The notes beneath the pieces are model-generated. The model was given only the letters and a program-made list of their open reading frames with translations, had not been told where the DNA came from and did no database searches. Positions 12,132 through 22,914 of a stretch of 64,000 nt of DNA are shown here, piece by piece. The DNA is from Roridomyces roridus (lineage: Eukaryota > Basidiomycota > Agaricomycetes > Agaricales > Mycenaceae): the NCBI GenBank assembly GCA_029378245.1, contig JARKIF010000033.1, positions 496,001 through 560,000 on the forward strand, read 5' to 3'. Position 1 is the first letter of the stretch; every line of letters starts with the position of its first letter. A program made the position numbers and the translations under genes.

Positions 12132-13834
12132 TCAAACATCTGCTTGTGCCTTATCGTGGGCTTCACCCCATTCAAAGGGTATTTCCTTCTTCGTTAGGTC
12201 ATTTATTGGACCTAGGATTTTCGCAAAGTCTTTTATGTAGGACCGGAGGACGCCAACTGTTCCGAGGTATGACTTGACTTGTGTAAAGTTTGCCAATTTT
12301 CCCCACTTCATGATGACATCAATCCGTTTAGGATCCGCGATCCTGCCCTCATAAGTACACATATGACCAACAACTTCAAATGTGCCTTTGCAAAGTACTG
12401 CTTTCTTTCCTGAAAATGTTCCTCCAGCATAGATCATTCTAGCAACAACCCTGTTCAAATTTTGAAAGTGTTCCCACACGAAGCGTCTGATGCCTTTGTT
12501 TTCGGCTATGCGCTCATAGTCTCCGTCCTTAGTCTCGTATCGAGTCTTAGGTCCGCGGATAGGTACATCATCAAGGTAGGGGATGGTGACATGAGGTACT
12601 TCATCCCTGAGAATATAGGTAACATCATCATGGAAAATGGGAACCGAATTGGTCCAACCCATGGGTAGCTTCACTAATCTCATGGCTCCAAAGGGAGTCT
12701 GAAACGTTGTATAGTCCCTCGAACCTTCTGCGAGGTCTCGATTGTCATATCCTACGAACATATCTAATGCTCCTCCGCAAGCGCGTCCTGCAAATTGCTC
12801 TGCGATGGCCTCTGTACCTGGTGTGACTCCGGAATGCTGGATGGTAACTTCGTTCAACCTCTCCAAGGAGTGCACAATCCGTAGTGACTTGCCATCTTTC
12901 TTGATTACCGCAAAGATCGGAGTGCGATACGAGGAGTTTGAAGGCTCGTATACGCCTGCATCAATCTTCGCTTTGATGTTCTTGCAAAATTCTTCATAAT
13001 GACCAGGCGGAATCGGAATCTGCGAACATACCCACGGAGTATGTTCTGCAACCGGAATCTCCACGGGAGGAAAGAGCTCGTGTTTCAATCTCCCCCTCTC
13101 ATTTTCTTCCCAGGCGAAGCTCTTCTCATGTTGCATCATAAAATGGTGCATCAACTTGCGCTCCTCGGGTTCTAAGAGTCCATCATCATGTATTGTGTCA
13201 ACCATATCACGGCGCTCCTCAGTATACCTTCCCACTGCCTCGAATTCAGGTGGATTCGGGTTTAGAGTTGGCATGTCCTGCAAGGGGTCACCCGTGATCT
13301 TCCTCTCGATCCGATATTTCTCGGGCAAGGTGGCCAGTATCGGCGTGACCTTGTCTGCGACTTTCTTGTACTTCTTTCCGAGGAAGTTAGCTACCTCCTC
13401 TGTACAATCCCTCAATATCTCGGGTATGGTAGGTACTTTCTTGCGAAACATCTTTCTAATTGACTTTGGCGCTGATCGCTCAGTTTCCCCGCGGAGTTGC
13501 ATCAGCGTCATCTTTCGGGTATTCTTCCCGCATCTGATCCGACGCTTCTCACGGTTGCGTTCTGGGCTACGCCAGTCTCGCCTGCTTCTTTGAAAGTAAA
13601 CACTTCCATCCCTTCCTCAGTCTTACTAAGACCTAGATACTGATCCAACAGCTCAGCTGCTGCTTCGTCATCGTCCACTACCTGTCTCGAGGCACATAGA
13701 TACGCTTGTGTGATATCCTCTTCCGTAGCAACTTTGTCCTTGGGTTTTGCATACCCCGTACATATCAGTTGTCCACGCTCATCGTAATCCCAAGAAGTCA
13801 TGAGTTCTCCCCCATCCTCGAGTTCCTCGAACAA
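12132..13834 (-). pseudogene. Ty3/gypsy reverse transcriptase, truncated and frameshifted
   Basis: Two overlapping frames (13508-13834 and 12132-13511) need a frame change to be joined. The longer one carries RT hallmarks: a palm region near GGALDMFVGYDNRDL, TTFQTPFGAMRLVKLPMGW and the catalytic YLDD motif (about 12566-12577). A TGA at 12132-12134 interrupts the frame, and connection/RNase H-like text (KALKPLDYELDSD) continues beyond it until homology ends at about 12058. Confidence 0.85.
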
Positions 13835-13836
13835 AC

Positions 13837-14123
13837 TTAAAAATTTCTTTTAGGCGACTCGCTATCGGCTGATAATACTGGGTGCTCTTTTTCTGCCTTG
13901 CCAACTACGCGCTGTTTGCCACGTTCGCTGGTAGGAATGGTCATCGTACGTTGCGTCACCGGATCTGTCATGGTTATTGTCTGAGTACCATCCGGTTTGT
14001 TTTGAATCACAGCACTGGTAACGATTTCGAAAGGTCTACCCAGGAGCGCTTTGTAGGGCGCCGTCCTGAGCACATGGATCTGTAGGAACACAGTGATACC
14101 TGGGAACGTGAAGGCTACATTTC
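13837..14123 (-). pseudogene. Retrotransposon protease, C-terminal part
   Basis: It encodes the back half of a retropepsin-like domain (FPGITVFLQIHVLRTAPYK, then ALLGRPFEIVTSAV, a common Ty3/gypsy protease end). It is the continuation of the frame cut at 14694; the two halves are separated only by the nested element and join in the same frame once it and one target duplicate are removed. It ends at a TAA, after which RT-side text is in another frame. Confidence 0.75.
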
Positions 14124-14693
14124 GCGCTAGCTAGGGCTCCGACCCGACCGTCAAAATGACGGATCAACGAGCCGTCACGACGGGTGCCGGCCCGGCCGTA
14201 CAGCCCTCTGAAGCCAGAATTTTGACGGCCGGGTCCGGGTCCGGTTCCTTGGCTGACGGGGTACCCGTTCCCGGCCGTCGACGGGCCATGACGGGTGGTG
14301 ACGGGTCTTCGGCTAACTAGCCATGCCGAGCTGCCATCATCACTTGATGCTCCAGGGGTAGCGCACCTGGGTCATCGGCAATCTTGCGGATGGCCCACTA
14401 CTGCGGTTCTGCAGGCTTCCCGAGTACCAATCGGTCCAATCCGTAATTTTGACTTGCCGGCATCACGTTGACATCAATCTGATGGTCGATTTAGCTGGAG
14501 GCACGGGCTGTCAGGGGCTGTCACTGCTTCGACCCGTCATGACGGCCGTGACGGGTCTGACGGGTACCACCCGGCCGTTTTGAGGCCTCGCAACATGGTC
14601 TGACGGCCGGGTGGGGCCCGTCCGACCTCCCATGACGGCCGTCAGAGCGACGGCCGTCGCCGTCAACGGCCGGGTCGGAGCCCTAGCGCTAGC
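14124..14693. mobile_element. Non-autonomous hAT-like element nested in the gypsy protease
   Basis: The element is 14132-14685 (554 bp). Its terminal inverted repeats start TAGGGCTCCGACCCG (A2 and G5 as in hAT ends). A perfect 8-bp target duplication GCGCTAGC lies at 14124-14131 and 14686-14693. The interior is a dense array of GACGG/CCGTC and CCGGGTCCGGGT blocks and has no transposase. Precise removal restores the reading frame of the host retrotransposon, so it inserted after the retrotransposon did. Confidence 0.88.
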
Positions 14694-15742
14694 CCCATCG
14701 TTCTCTCAACCTTGCCCGTGGATCCTTGCATCAACACGGTCGCGGAAGTATCCCATGCGAGCCCAAAATGAATGGCCTCTGCCTCGGTTATCGAACATAT
14801 CTGCGAACCACCATCTAGTAGTGTTTCGACAGTTCCAATGCCATTAATCAGCGGATACAGACTTCGCAACGCTGCGGAGGACGTGCCAACGTAGATATCC
14901 TTTCCTGATTTCCCTGAGCCTAAGCTATCGTGATACTGTACAAAAGCATCCTCAATAACGATGGACCCCTCTGGTACAGCCCCACTTGCCTCCGTGGTTA
15001 CGAATACATACTGATTGAATGGTAAATCGTCAATGTGCACCGCCCCTTCCGGAACCTGATCTCCTGACTCAACCTGGACCTCCGCGGACGACTCCTCGGA
15101 CTGGGTCTCGGACCCTGTCTCGCTCTGAGATTCCTCGGTGTCCAACTCGCTTTCCACCACCACCTCTCCCGTTTCCTTGTCTACCACTCTTACTACAAAG
15201 TTGGACGACTCAGAGCCTTGGAGGGCTTGGAAGATAGGTCGCCGATGTTTGGCCGTGACCTTATTCATTTCCTTCTGCAGAGGGTTGCTGGCTGCCATTA
15301 GATGCCGGATTGTCACTGGAATTTCCATATCTAAGATCCTTTTCTTCAATGCTTTGACCGCTGCTCCATCATCAACTTCCGAGGTTACCTTGGACGCTCG
15401 CTCCGTGTCATTGGAGGGCGCCTTTGGTATCTCAGTCTTCTGTGGATTCGGTTTTCGCGGAAGGGCTGGCTCTCTCTTGGCATCCACTACCGGTGGTACA
15501 TTCCGATAGGGCAACTCTTCTGCTCTGGTACCTGTCGGTGGAGGATCATCCTCATCCTCTACCTCTTCAACTGTGGGCTTCGGATCTCTCTTCCGAGGAG
15601 GCACCACTACTGCATCCATCACTATCTTTTTAGGTTTTTCTATTTTCTCAATCTTCTTCTTGGCCGGCGTCTTTTTCGGTTTCTGGGCGTCCTCGGGAAC
15701 GTCGTGTCTACCCGGAGGGCCACGCGGCAGATCCTTCCTCGG
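14694..15742 (-). pseudogene. Retrotransposon gag-pol spacer and protease N-terminal part
   Basis: An open frame shifted relative to gag carries a lysine/proline-rich and acidic linker, then DGGSQICSITEAEAIHFGL-like text. The DGGS sits where retropepsins have their D-[ST]-G active site, so the catalytic triad is slightly altered. It runs straight into the hAT-like element at 14685. Confidence 0.75.
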
Positions 15743-15744
15743 AC

Positions 15745-16940
15745 TTACCGAAAACCCTGACCATTAGCTTGCCCAGCTGCGGCCCTGGTTTGCAAGTTCT
15801 GCGACGCTTCTGGTACTGGCTCTTCCTCGCCAGCTCCGGTATCCTTCAACGATCCATGTCGAATCTCATACAACTGTATCATTTGACGCAACTGCAGAGC
15901 TTCGACTTGTAAGGTAAGGATTTCATCCCCACGCGAGTCATAGTCCGGCTCCTCTTCTGTCATGTATGCTTGCTTCAGAGGTTCCTGGGGCATCTTCCCC
16001 CCATTCCGACTCATGTAGAACTCCTCGACCTTCTGGGCTTTGGATTTGTTCCTTGGCTCTGGCGGAATACTATGACCGTTGTACTGGAATATCTTCCTAT
16101 CCTGGACTCTAATCATCCCCAATAGTAAGTGCTTGCGTTTAATCTCGCAGTCTTCTTGGTAATGTGGTCCAAGACAATAGAAACACCTATCGTCCCTGGC
16201 GGCCCCGTAAGATTGTCCACCATAATTGCCTTGTGACTGCCTCTGTTGCTGCTGAGGCGGTCCCCAGTTTTGCCTGGGTGGGGGCTGCTGTGGGGTGCTC
16301 TGCTGTAAAGCCGAGGCAATTCCCTTGAGTAGCTCCGCGGTCTCCACATGGTGCTTATGCTCTTCGACATTCTGTTTGTCGGCGGCTTCCGCCATGACTT
16401 TTTCCAACTCGTGGAATTTTTCAAACATCTCGGTGCGCAGACTTCCATCCGCGCCCTGAGTCGCCGACCCTGCTCCTTCTTCCGCGGGGTCATAGAGTCC
16501 CCCTAGGAATTGGTTCTGGGTGCGTTTGTCCTTTTCTTTGTCCTGACGCGACGGTCTAAAGCCACTGCTGATGCCATAGAACGTGGTCGACTCTTCCTCG
16601 GTCAAGTCCTGACCGATTTTCAATACATCCGTCCAGAGGTATCTGTCCTCCGCGGGTCTGTCCAATTCTAGAGGCAACGGTGGCGGAGTTCCATGCACTT
16701 TTGCTCGTTCCACCAAAATCGCATGCCCTTCTAGAGCCACTTTGATACTGGGTAGTTGGTCCATGGGCGTGTTCCTTAGCCTGGCCTTCAGCGCTTGCTC
16801 GAAGTCCGCACTCAGACACGGTAGAATCTTGGACACCAACTCGCGATTGGATACTACATTCCCTAGTTTGGTTGCTTGCCCACGGAAGCTCCTGAAGAAC
16901 GACATATATTTGGTCACTTCTCCCAAGTGGAGTTTATCCG
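15745..16940 (-). pseudogene. Retrotransposon gag with zinc knuckle
   Basis: The frame runs about 393 residues from near 16926 to a TAA at 15745. It has a capsid-like helical region at the start (KYMSFFRSFRGQATKLGN), a glutamine-rich stretch and one zinc knuckle CFYCLGPHYQEDC (about 16150-16192), spaced C-x2-C-x3-H-x4-C, one residue shorter than the classic C-x2-C-x4-H-x4-C. No in-frame ATG is visible at the 5' end: text such as KWADKLHLGEVTK continues into the shared 184-bp repeat, so the N-terminus is missing or replaced. Confidence 0.75.
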
Positions 16941-16941
16941 C

Positions 16942-17125
16942 CCACTTGAACGAATAGCCAAGCGTAGTGTACTGACGACTTGTACTTGTCTCATTAATAC
17001 ACGAATAGTGACACGGAGCTCAGTCCTATCCCTGATTGTATATCACCTGACAGAGGCATTGGTGTGCGCACCAAAACAGCTAAATAGCCAGATTTCACGC
17101 GTGCGAAATACGCAGTCGTATCATC
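16942..17125 (-). repeat. 184-bp dispersed repeat, copy 2
   Basis: Nearly identical to 6786-6969. It directly precedes the gag remnant (reading on the minus strand), so it may be leader or LTR material of that element, or an unrelated insertion that cut off the gag start. Confidence 0.55.
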
Positions 17126-17220
17126 GGGACTCAGCAAAGGCTCGAACAGACCAGCAAGGAGGTTTCAACTTGTCCGACACTCTCAGCAGTCCGAGACATC
17201 ACTCTCGATCAGCGTTAGGA

Positions 17221-17711
17221 CTCCATCTCAAGGGGCACCAAAGATAAGAGATCAGCACATCACCTCGAATTTTTTTTTTCAGCCAAATTGCCAGACCCTC
17301 CCCCCCTCTATAAAAGGAAATTTCCTTTTTGGGACGCATCAAATCACATTATTTTGGGCATTCTGGCCCCCCTGCTCCCTGTACATGCCTCCCAAGGGCT
17401 TCCAGTCTATTCTATCAGCTCTGGAGTTGCTCTGGAGCCCAAGATCAGGGTTTTCCATCGAAATTCTGAATTGACGAGGGTCCGCATGTGACCAGAGCAC
17501 GTGACTAATCAGGCACGTGACCAAATCGGGACCATGTACGGAAAAAATTGATAAAGTCCACTGGGGCTCTATTCAGTGGCCTATATGCAAACAGAGCCTT
17601 TCCAGTGTCTGCAGAAATTTGGTACAAAACTTTTTTTTCAGCCCTTGGAGGGACCCCCCCTCCCCTCCTATAATAGGAAATTCCTCATCTTTGGTGCCCC
17701 TTGCTCCATCT
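17221..17711. mobile_element. Non-autonomous hAT-like element
   Basis: The element is 17229-17703 (475 bp). It has perfect 17-bp terminal inverted repeats CAAGGGGCACCAAAGAT and an 8-bp target duplication CTCCATCT (17221-17228 and 17704-17711). Inside, near each end, is a direct repeat of a T8-9 tract followed by CAGCC, a C-rich run and TATAA(A/T)AGGAAATT (about 17269-17325 and 17631-17684). No coding capacity. Confidence 0.85.
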
Positions 17712-17966
17712 CAGACTCTTTTCCGAACGCTGGATGGCGCGGCGCGTGTTGAACTTGGAAAAAAGCCATTGTAAATTAATTGTAAACGCGCCATGCAGAC
17801 CCGGGCCCGAGCGTGCAGGAAGTATATTGATATGATTCAGACAAAATCTTGTCGTGCACTCGGAACCGTCAGTTGTTTGTACTTATGAGTGTACGGATCA
17901 CGGCTCCTCGCAATTGATTCGCGGGTCTTGTCTCGCTTGTCTCATCTTTTCACCTCACCCTTTCCG

Positions 17967-20261
17967 ATGGCCGCGAAAGAACAGTATCGCAGAGAGCTCC
18001 GACGCACATTGAGTGCGACACCGATGAGGGTGAGTTTCGTCGCTTCCTCTTATTCGTAAGTACCCTGACATCAGCCTTTTGACAAAAATCTTGTCAACTT
18101 TTGGCGCTGTTCCGCTTGACAACGGCTTGGCACAAGTGATCAAGTGCTCAAGCCGACTTTCATCTACCTCAAAACCGAGGCATTTGAAGGCCATGTACAT
18201 GTCCAAAGAAAGCATCAGTTCAGAGCATCGAGAACATCAAAAAATGGGAGACCTCCCGGCCGCGAGAGCGCCGTAATGACAGAATCAATATCGTGTTGCC
18301 GAGCACTTGTCGGAAATCAGACATGGCTTTTCACTTGTCATCTTGATCACTTTTCGGCACTTTGCCGGCTATTTTTTGGCGTGGAAAAGTGTCACAAGTA
18401 GATTGTAAGAAGTCTGATGGAGCTTTGCATGCAGTACATCGCGGCGGCACGCCACCAGAATCGCAAAGGCCTGGACGCGCTCAAGGATCTGGCGGAGGTC
18501 TGGGCGGATGTTCCTCAGACCGTGGAACTGGGTGTTATTGAGCTGTTCCTCTCCCACCTCCGCGAAGATATGGCCCCGTCTTCCCCACGCGAGTGGCAGC
18601 TGGATGCAGATTTCGCGCACATATCGCTCTATGGTCTCTCTTCGATGGACCGGCTCATCAATGATCCTGAGCATGCCTCACAGACGCACGCGATCTTCTC
18701 TGGGTTGCCGGGTATCATCAAGTGGTGCCAGTATGTCTACGACACGCACATTCCCTCCGCATCAGACTCAAGGCACACCTGGTACCTCTCCACACTCGGT
18801 CGACTCTTTCACGTATCCTGCGCCTCTCAAAAATTTGCTCTGGCTCTCGTCGGTATGCCCGGTGGTCTCGAACTCGTCACGAAGTTGTGTGCATGGGAAG
18901 GTGCATCTGTGAATGCCCTGGTATTGATACACAACCCCCAAACAAGGACACTGGAAATTGTGCTCTCTTGCACTATATCTTCAGGGATGGGCGGTGTCCA
19001 CGACCGGGTAATGGATGCTCTCAACGGCGACGCCGTGCTCTTCGCCCGGGCGATCTTACGGCGGACCAAAAAGGCCACCAAAGAGCTCGATGTCCAGGAT
19101 GGACTGGCATTGATGTCTCACATCGATCTTATAGTCAACCTTTGCCGCCCACGTCCACACCCCCTGCGCCGAGCGTTTTTTGACGCGGGTGTCATCACCA
19201 CCATGACCGCTCCTTTGTCGCACTCTCGCGCGCCATCTCTCGGGATATGACGGAGTCGCGTATCGACCTGCTCCCTTCCTTCATCAACTTTTTCTCCCTC
19301 TACATCGAGGGAGACGACTACTTCGCAGTCGTTCGGGCCATCAAGGTTGGGTTTCTGCGCGCCCTGCTTGATTGTAGCCCGGCGTTCGCGAATATGCCCC
19401 AACACACCGTGGACACAGCGTGGGATATCGTGCGCGAGACCTTACCACCATACTTCGTGTACCGCTCTTTTTTCCATGCAGTCACGCGTTACATGGACGA
19501 GTTGAAGACGCCGCACTACGTGGGACTTTTGGCACAGCCGGCAATCGAGGCTGCATTTGCGCCGTTCCTCTCCGCACTGGAACACCAGAGGCTTAGCATC
19601 CAGTGCACTGGTCAGACATCGTTTAGATGCGGTTATATCAAGGTGTTTCCTTTCGCACTCTCTGGTATCTCGCAGCCTGATATGTATGATCTGCAGTGCC
19701 AACGCCACGACACTGGACACAATTTCAAGAGGTGTAAGGCCTGCCAATGGACGTATTACTGTTCGCCGGAATGTCAGAAACTCGATTGGAAGGAGCTACA
19801 CCGGGATTCCTGTCGCGCCATCAGGGAGGAAGTGCCACTGGGTGAGTCTTTGGTCGTTCTTCAACGCCACTGTATCTATACTCTGGGCTTTCACAGGCCT
19901 TCGCGAAAAACGGGATATAGAGAACCTCCGCATCCTCGCAAGATACATCGCTGACCTCAACATCGAATTTTTCCGCAGAATGGCAGAGCGGAATTTCCCG
20001 GACAGGCCCCCGGACAAGCTCATCCCCTGCATAAATTTCACCTGTGTTCCGGAGACCTTTGCCCTCAAACCCATCGACGATGCCGTCCTATCGGATGCCA
20101 GGTTGGGGCCGTTTATACAACGATGTCGCTCGCAGGGGCTAACACCTGTTGGGTGTTTGAGGAGGAATGGAGCCGAGGCTGAGTTCCTGTGGTTGGCTGC
20201 TAGGCGGAGGGATTTTTGGGCTGACGAGAGCCCCGCGGCGGTGAAGGAAAACTCGGGATAG
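17967..20261 (+). CDS. MYND-type zinc finger protein
   Basis: First exon 17967-18029 (MAAKEQYRRELRR...), then a long intron to about 18401, a large helical repeat region of the kind common in Agaricomycete MYND proteins, the MYND finger (about 19698-19812), a last intron (about 19842-19898) and a C-terminal exon ending in TAG at 20261. The finger reads C-x2-H, then RCKAC, YCSPEC, QKLDW, H and C, so one early cysteine is replaced by histidine. Such fingers usually mediate protein-protein contacts. Between 19180 and 19250 the frame shifts by one: the upstream frame ends GI-stop at 19250 while the next starts before MTESRIDLL. No clean intron explains it, so it is either a real frameshift or a base error. 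The 372-bp first intron may hide small exons. Confidence 0.75.
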
Positions 20262-20737
20262 TCAACGGGTGTGAGAAACGGGCAGAATGGTTGCGACTAG
20301 CGTCTAATATTCGACGTTCAACGTTCAACCCCGGACGAGTAGTACCAGAATTGCCACGTTGAGATTACGGAATACGTAGAAAAAGACACCCGAATCCTGC
20401 AGGCTTGATCCCGAGTCGGACGGGGTTTCGCAGACCTTCATTTCGATCGATGAAAGTGCCACCAAGCAGTCTGAGTTGTGAGCTGGTAGAAGGACAGGAG
20501 ATGCACAGAAAGTGTATCCCCGTTGAAGGCGCAGCGGGTGGATACAGTTGACCGCTCTCGAGGTGAGTTTTGTGAGGTGTTTGTAGCCAAAAAGAAATGG
20601 AAACAGAATGGCGCGTCTCCGAGTCGAACGGTACGCAAGTGGTGCATGATCGCCGAATGTTAAACTGTCAGTTCCAGTGGATTTCTAGAACTGAGCGTTG
20701 CTCATCCGAATAAAAGAATTCAATTTTGGATCTTGCT
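20262..20737. other. Intergenic DNA with one tRNA-like T arm
   Basis: No gene. On the minus strand, ACCGTTCGACTCGGAG (about 20616-20631) is a B-box-like T arm followed downstream by TTTTT (about 20589-20593). It is the leftmost member of the tRNA-like series in this window. Confidence 0.5.
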
Positions 20738-22605
20738 TCAAACACGCTGACTCCACCCAGTCTTGCGATCCATCGCCCATCCCAGCACAGCAATCCCCGC
20801 CGCACCAGCAAAACAAGTCCCCACATAAATGATCATCTTCTGAAATCGGCCCTCCCCAACGGTGAAGCCCGTGCTCCCATGCGCATGCATCTCACCGGTC
20901 GCATTATTGGCCATGGAGTACAATTTGGCCGAGATGGGCGTCGAGACGATGTTGCCGATCCCGCGCGAGAGGAGGAGGTAGCCGTAGAGGGTGGTGGATA
21001 GGCTCGGGTCGTCTTCTACATGAGTGTTAGCTCGAACAAAGCAATCCAAAGACGACTCACTAGCGAGAGGTTGGACGAACGAAGTCCACAAACTACTCCA
21101 TCCACCCGCACTACTGCCATAAGCCAAGCCAAACGCGAGTAGCCCGGGAAGCGAGTGAGAAAGGACGCCCCATAGGATGAATGTAATCACAGAGGTCGTG
21201 AAGAGACTTGAAAGTGCCAGGATCCAGGGGTTGATTTTATCGGATAGATAGCCCATGGAGAGACGACCTACAACCGATGCTCCTAGTTTCTTTTGAGCCA
21301 ACAGGCTTGAAATTACACGACAACCGCACCGTTCAACAGAGCCAGCGTGGCAGCCGAATTGGAGGAACTAACGCGAAGATCGCTGGCGAACGCTACATTG
21401 GAACGTCAACGGGTATCTCGTTTGGACCGTCAGACAACATACTGGGCAAATACACGATCGGCACAAAGTAGGCGAAACTTTGTATCGTGTTTGCCACGAG
21501 GAAGAGTAAGAACAGCCGATTCTTCATCCAGCTCTGAGAAGTCGAGGCGCCTCGGGGCACGGGCCCGTGCACATTGACACGGCTCAACGGAAGACGACCT
21601 TTGACAAAAGGGAGAAGTGGGATCAGGAGAACCGCGATGGAGATGGACAAGATTCGGAGTGTCGAGGAGGAGCCGTAGCGCGATATCAAGGGAGGGAGGA
21701 TCAGGGGGAGGAGTAGACCCCCGACGGCAGTACCTGTGTGAGATGATGAACTTGCGACAAAGTTGAGGGGGAGAACAAACATACCGGCGAACAGGATCCC
21801 ATTGGCGATGCCCCGGCGGGCGACGAACCATTCGGACATGTATGAAATACATGGGAGATAGAGAAGAGCTATGAGGGCATTTATAGCGCAACGATAGATA
21901 TAGTGAAATGCATTTACACCCTCCGATCGCATAGAATACGCCTTGTAAGAGGACCAGTTGGTTAATCTGGGAACACGTTAACTGCTAAAGTCCGTGTACA
22001 GTTTTCCACGACCTTGTTAGCATAGCTCGCGGTAAAGAGAGTCGCGCAGCAAAGAGCCGCTCCAAACCACATGGATTTCCGACGATGCTGGGGATAGCGG
22101 GCAGCAATCGGATTGATAAACGGCCCTACAGAGGGTCAGCGAATAAGACCAACACGAGCGAAGTGAAATCGAGTACCAGAGCAATAGATAATCCCAGTCG
22201 ACAACGTGCCGATGAGGGGAAGTAACGAAGTGGCGCTTTGCTGTGAGCTGAAACGCGGGTCTTGGAGATAGGCTTCACGCGCAGAATGAGAACCTCGCCG
22301 CAAAGGGACTGTTAATGGAGTGCTTACATTCCAAAAACACCCCGTAGGCATTCGGGAATCCCCAAACGACAGCCTCCACGACGAACGCCGCAGCCAACTT
22401 GCAGAAAGTCAAGACACCAAGCGGGGGTAAATGCTGCAAATGCTCTGCGTACGAAAGACCAGGCGCCAGAGCCCTTGTCCGTGGGAGGTAGAGCAGATTC
22501 ATTCAGGGACGAAGCCTCTGGATTGGGTTCAAGATATAGTGTCGAGGAAGATGCGGGGAGAGGAACACGAGAGGCCAGTTCGACCTCCTCTTCGTGTGAG
22601 GACAT
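20738..22605 (-). CDS. MFS transporter, monocarboxylate-permease-like
   Basis: Start ATG at 22605 (MSSHEEEVELASRVPLP, cytosolic acidic tail), stop near 20738. Exons split by seven or so short introns join to a typical 12-helix protein. Recognisable pieces are VVEAVVWGFPNAYGVFLE (helix 1 of the fungal MCT/MCH group), EWFVARRGIANGILFAG in the 4-5 region, TAVGGLLLPLILPPLISRYG, LALLNGASVVGRLSMGYLSD (the motif A-like loop of the second half) and TLYGYLLLSRGIGNIVSTPIS. Splicing around 21288-21460 restores a missing helix (ASDLRVSSSNSAATLALLNGA), so the gene appears intact. Family knowledge suggests uptake or export of small carboxylates across the plasma membrane; the substrate cannot be told from sequence. 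Confidence 0.85.
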
Positions 22606-22914
22606 GGTGGTTCTGGGATGAGTCACTGTGGAGATTGGAAATAAACAGAAATAAATACTTGCATCTTTCGGACGAGTCGGACGATAGATTTTCGTGCATC
22701 AACCGATCAAACTCTACTTCTGTTCCTTCACTCCAACTCGATTTGAACTTCCACAAATGGTAGATTTCGAGCCGTCGAAGTTGGATGTTCGAGCTCAAGC
22801 CGGAGGTCTCATGATGAGCGGAAGGATTTTTTGGACTGGCAGGGCAGCAGGGGAGACAAACTGGGGATTCGAATTGAGTCGCCGGGCGTCCTATATTCCG
22901 AGGCTTTCAAATTC

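Larger units (their letters stand above)
12058..16940 (-). mobile_element. Broken Ty3/gypsy retrotransposon
   Basis: Order on the minus strand is gag with zinc knuckle, protease, reverse transcriptase, then an abrupt stop just inside RNase H at about 12058. RNase H remainder and integrase are absent and no LTR pair is found. Stops and frame changes occur at about 12132, 13508, 13837 and the gag/pol junction at 15745. A hAT-like element is nested at 14132-14685. It is a dead copy. The pol gene order, with RT directly after an aspartic protease, is that of Ty3/gypsy. Confidence 0.85.

Noticed and set aside
18827..19081. Antisense frames over the MYND and MFS genes
   Set aside because: They are shadows of the coding strands with no independent evidence.
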